A stretch of DNA of 64,000 bases from Chrysogorgia sp. JL179-B06 (taxonomy: Eukaryota; Cnidaria; Anthozoa; Scleralcyonacea; Chrysogorgiidae), in NCBI GenBank assembly GCA_035772405.1, contig JAYKKM010000474.1:811501-875500 (forward strand). Reading direction: 5' to 3'. The notes below the pieces were generated by a model. It was not told the origin of the DNA, did not search any database, and worked only from the letters and a program-made list of their open reading frames with translations. Shown here piece by piece: positions 61,429-64,000 of the stretch; position 1 is the stretch's first letter, and the number at the start of each line of letters is the position of its first letter. Both the position numbers and the translations under genes were made by a program.

Positions 61429-61656
61429 TTATTTGGCATTAGCATCTGACAACTGTTGTCTTAGTTCCTGAGCTTTGTCTCTCTGACGAATCTCGTTCTC
61501 GTAGAACTTTTCTTTCGCTCTCGCAAGACTCTCCAATGCTTTGTTGTGTCTCTTTATCTCTGTCTCGTAGCCTGTATGGTTTAGCTTGCTGAATAGAAAC
61601 CCAGCTCCTGCGAATGCTATGGCGTTGAACAAACCACCTGCTACCGCACTAGCCAT
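61429..61656 (-). CDS. Small protein: hydrophobic N-terminus + coiled coil, 75 aa
   Basis: ASAVAGGLFNAIAFAGAGFL is a membrane-like segment, followed by FSKLNHTGYETEIKRHNKAL and a long charged helix (ARAKEKFYENEIRQRDKAQE). The AGG-NA-AF-G-FLFS / KRH-KALE pattern recurs, as I recall, in small proteins next to this PolB type in cnidarian genomes. Confidence 0.55.
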   Translation of the reverse strand: MASAVAGGLFNAIAFAGAGFLFSKLNHTGYETEIKRHNKALESLARAKEKFYENEIRQRDKAQELRQQLSDANAK

Positions 61657-61672
61657 TATATATTACGCTGTG

Positions 61673-61879
61673 TTATTTTGAGAACGGGTCAATAGGTAAG
61701 TATTTCTTGCTCTGCGCCCACTTAACGAGTAGCGTTGAGACACCTACAGCAGTCGCTAACTTTAGGGTGCCCTTCACTGATTCGGGGGTACCCAACGGTT
61801 CTTTTAGTACTTTCTTTGATGCCATTGACACGGCTACGGCTCCAGCAGTCACAAGGGCTGCGTCGTATAGCTCGTTCAT
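61673..61879 (-). CDS. Small membrane-associated protein, 68 aa
   Basis: I choose the Met at 61,879 (MNELYDAALVTAGAVAVSMA) over 61,930. Two hydrophobic segments flank GTPESVKGT, and the C-terminus is VKWAQSKKYLPIDPFSK. Next to the 61,429 gene, same strand. Confidence 0.55.
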   Translation of the reverse strand: MNELYDAALVTAGAVAVSMASKKVLKEPLGTPESVKGTLKLATAVGVSTLLVKWAQSKKYLPIDPFSK

Positions 61880-61899
61880 CAGTTCTTTTCTGTCTACAC

Positions 61900-62540
61900 T
61901 GTAAATGAAAAAGGGTTGAAACGACCCCAAATTTCGTTTTAGCCCTGTTGGAGCCGAAGCTGTTTTGGCCCTACGTGAAAGCCATTTTGGGATTCGAGAG
62001 CTAGATCGACACTAACAGGGCCATTTTAGGTACACTAAAAAGCCAATTTGGCCCTACCCGTTTCCAAAACAGCCCTGCCATTTTTCAATTCAGCCCCACC
62101 GTTTTCCAATTCAGCCCCACAGATCAAAACGACTCTCATTCCCGGGGCTGTTACGGCTCCACTTGCAGCGCTACTTATGATGTCCATATCAGCCCTCAAT
62201 GAATTCATTTTGGCCCTCTTTTTCCGAATCGGCTCTTACACATGTCAAATCGACCCATTTGTCAAATCGACTCCCGGTGGCAAATCGACTACGTTGTCAA
62301 ATCGACTCCTTCGTGCCAATTTAGCTCCCGTACTTCAAATCGACGCCCGCGTGTCATATCGACCCCCGAGTTTCAAATCGACTCATGTCAATTGTCAAAT
62401 CGACCCGTGTGTGTTAAATCGACTCCCGGCTATCAAATCGACTAGGGCGTGTCAAATCGACTCGCGCGTTTCAAGTCGACTCGACCGTGTCTCAAATCGA
62501 CTCTCCGGCCAAATAGTTCTCTCTGTGTAATCGGCTCGCG
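61900..62540. repeat. Minisatellite: TTGGCCCT units then TCAAATCGAC units
   Basis: The first 250 bp have spaced TTTGGCCCT / CAGCCC(C/T)A motifs. From about 62,240 to 62,510 there are at least 14 units of about 19-20 bp built on TCAAATCGACTCCCG with GC-rich spacers. Translations are repetitive in all frames; I do not call a gene. Confidence 0.8.
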
Positions 62541-62607
62541 CGTGTTAAAGCGACGCGCGTGAAAGCATTGATATTATCTTCTCGATAGTTTTTATTGGTC
62601 GAGAATA

Positions 62608-63018
62608 TCATCTATCTAATTTCAAGTGGCATGTTTGGCCAGTAAGACAATTGTATAAATATGGGCCATTCTGGTTAGTAGATACATTATACATTTGAAC
62701 CGTTTTGCGAGTTAGACTTAACCAGCTCCATCGTGCTACATCAATATGGATGCTTCCAGACAACATTTTTATGTTCTGAAGTAAAAGATTGGTTGCTGTC
62801 CCATGATTTCCCAGAAGGTCGTGGAACGTATCGGTAAGTTTCGCGATATTATATACTTTTACTGCAATGACACTATATATTGCAGTTCTATCTTTTTGAT
62901 CAATATTGTGTAATAAATGTGTTTTTATATTTGTATATGTAGAAAGTGAAGAATTAAATGGCGAGGACATGACAACCTTGTACGAAGTTGACGCAGAAAT
63001 GACACTTTTTTCCTTCAT
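62608..63018 (-). CDS. Doubtful ORF, unrecognised, 136 aa
   Basis: Contains SYKVVMSSPFNSSLSTYTNI, then IHIDVARWSWLSLTRKTVQM. No conserved motif, and flanked by AT-rich sequence. May be a chance frame or a fragment of a repeat. Confidence 0.2.
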   Translation of the reverse strand: MKEKSVISASTSYKVVMSSPFNSSLSTYTNIKTHLLHNIDQKDRTAIYSVIAVKVYNIAKLTDTFHDLLGNHGTATNLLLQNIKMLSGSIHIDVARWSWLSLTRKTVQMYNVSTNQNGPYLYNCLTGQTCHLKLDR

Positions 63019-63440
63019 TCAAATTTAGAAATTAGCGACGTAATTAAAGAGAAGGTAAGAATTCACGTTAAAATTTTCGATTTCGCAAATTTTATACATT
63101 GTAACTTTTTAACAATTTCTGTCATACTAGACTAACAAAATAATGTTCTATTCGAAAACCCGGCGCAGACGACCGGGCTCTGGGAACGAGAATGTATGCG
63201 CCCGCGATATATTCATTCAGAGGTTCCGAGCATGCGTAGAAACTATTTACGAATTTGGCGCCTATTCTACAAGTGACCGTTGGGATTTATATTTGCATTC
63301 GAAGAAGGAAAATGGGATAAAATCTAGCGCTAAACTCGCGTCCGATACAGTATTTTGTTCACTTAATATTTAGTGTTATAAAGATGTTACTTTTCTCAGG
63401 AAATACGTTCAAGAAACGCCTCGTACAGTACTGCTCAGAA
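63019..63440. other. No confident gene
   Basis: A short plus-strand frame at 63,143-63,373 starts MFYSKTRRRRPGSGNENVCA; no family or splice context supports it. Confidence 0.35.
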
Positions 63441-63449
63441 ATAACCTAA

Positions 63450-63635
63450 CACTGCGGTTGCGGTTCGGTTCCGGTTAGGTTGCGGTTCGGGTTCGGTTCA
63501 GGTTCGGTTAGGTTGGGGTTCGGTTCCGGTTAGGTTGCGGTTCGGGTTCGGTTCAGGTTCGGTTAGGTTGGGGTTCGGTTCCGGTTAGGTTGCGGTTCGG
63601 TTTTCGGTTCGGTTTTCGGTTCGGTTTGTTATCGC
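63450..63635. repeat. GGTTCGGTTAGG-type tandem repeat
   Basis: Two and a half units of about 62 bp (GGTTCGGTTCCGGTTAGGTT then GCGGTTCGGGTTCGGTTCAG), built from a short GGTT(C/A)GG motif. Looks telomere-like at first sight but is not a canonical telomeric repeat. Confidence 0.8.
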
Positions 63636-63699
63636 TTCATGTCTTCATTCTTCATGTCTTCATTGATCTCATGTCTCGCCATTCACATTAGGGATTTCA

Positions 63700-63862
63700 A
63701 ATAAAGTTGGCGCTTTCTCGATATACAAACCGAAATACAAACCAATCCCTAATCCTAACCCTAAAACTGACTTAGGTTGATGTGTACTTGATGCTATAAT
63801 AATTTTACATTTCGGTTGCTCACATATCGAGAAAGATCGCTCTGCCAAACTCCTTATGTTTC
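63700..63862 (-). repeat. Dispersed repeat, inverted relative to 4,075-4,175
   Basis: Minus strand carries CAGTTTTAGGGTTAGGATTA and TATCGAGAAAGCGCCAA, as at 4.1 kb. Confidence 0.75.
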
Positions 63863-64000
63863 GTGGCAACGTAGTGAACGACGTCGGTAGCCGGTATTAA
63901 AAGCGTATTAGGGTAAAGCGCGAATCTATTCATGCTTCGATCGAAGTGGGGAGCTTGCGTAAAAAAAGCTTGCTTCAACTTTATTATTTTAATACGTCGT

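Larger units (their letters stand above)
56065..62000. mobile_element. Second PolB element (Polinton-like/adinto-like), right end not found
   Basis: Begins AGTAGTAGTAAAAGGCC, interrupting the PLE sequence AACCTACCA (compare its inverted copy near 54,872, which continues AGATTTCAATT). All genes lie on the minus strand: PolB, a C2H2 finger, VLTF3-like and three small proteins. No capsid, integrase or ATPase gene is present, so it is either a minimal PolB element or a truncated one. The end coordinate is only a limit of recognisable genes. Confidence 0.65.

Noticed and set aside
62048..62530. 160-codon frame with CQIDP/KST repeats
   Set aside because: Open in more than one frame because of the 20-bp minisatellite.
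63450..63635. Telomeric repeat
   Set aside because: Units are GGTTCGG/GGTTAGG mixtures with a 62-bp higher order, not a canonical telomere array.

Overview
The window looks like a repeat-saturated piece of a metazoan nuclear genome, most plausibly an aquatic invertebrate (cnidarian-like; low confidence). The reasons are Penelope-like retroelements (PLEs) with GIY-YIG endonucleases and hammerhead-ribozyme motifs, an animal-type Ty1/copia element primed by half-tRNA-iMet, a tRNA-derived SINE, very long (TA)n arrays, and two virus-like elements with family-B DNA polymerases. I see no confident intact host gene.

Layout. 1-6 kb: minisatellite, dispersed and duplicated repeats, one doubtful exon. 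6.1-9.7 kb: foldback element, 3' end of a PLE with a ribozyme motif, four tRNA-derived SINE copies, (TA)n arrays. 10.1-14.5 kb: a decayed Crypton/KIAA1958-like tyrosine-recombinase gene truncated by a foldback element, a 2.2-kb foldback transposon, a 235-bp tandem pair. 14.5-18.5 kb: two head-to-head copies of a PLE (reverse transcriptase plus GIY-YIG) forming a giant palindrome, then more palindromic PLE ends. 18.47-20.47 and 51.65-52.9 kb: the two halves of one copia element, with 5' LTR, PBS, gag, protease and integrase on the left and the rest of integrase plus reverse transcriptase on the right.

Between the halves sits a 31.2-kb Polinton/Maverick-type element (20,470-51,645), bounded by AGTAGTAAT... 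terminal inverted repeats and a 5-bp target duplication. Its core module (about 29.3-40.8 kb) holds an rve integrase, penton-like minor capsid protein, double-jelly-roll major capsid protein, adenain-type protease, FtsK/A32-type packaging ATPase and protein-primed PolB. The flanks hold accessory genes: a Fic-domain protein, a SET-domain protein, small basic proteins sharing a QKGG motif, a large family of small paralogous proteins, a duplicated ~390-aa gene, one spliced gene, and a proline-rich protein whose N-terminus (MARVKQTHK) imitates the histone H3 tail. The major capsid gene is intact. Integrase, penton, ATPase, protease and PolB are broken, mostly at A/T or C homopolymers, so either the copy is decaying or the assembly has homopolymer indels.

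52.9-56.06 kb: more PLE fragments, including a tandem pair of hammerhead motifs 231 bp apart. From 56,065 a second PolB element, inserted into a PLE and starting with AGTAGTAGTAAAAGG, carries on the minus strand a PolB with an EndoVII-like finger, a C2H2 finger protein, a VLTF3-like protein and three small proteins; its far end was not found. 62-64 kb: 20-bp minisatellite, unassigned DNA, GGTTCGG-rich repeat.

Inferred order of events: copia insertion, then Polinton insertion into its integrase region, then a foldback insertion into the right Polinton TIR. Separately, a PLE fragment was joined to the truncated copia 3' end, and the second PolB element inserted into another PLE.
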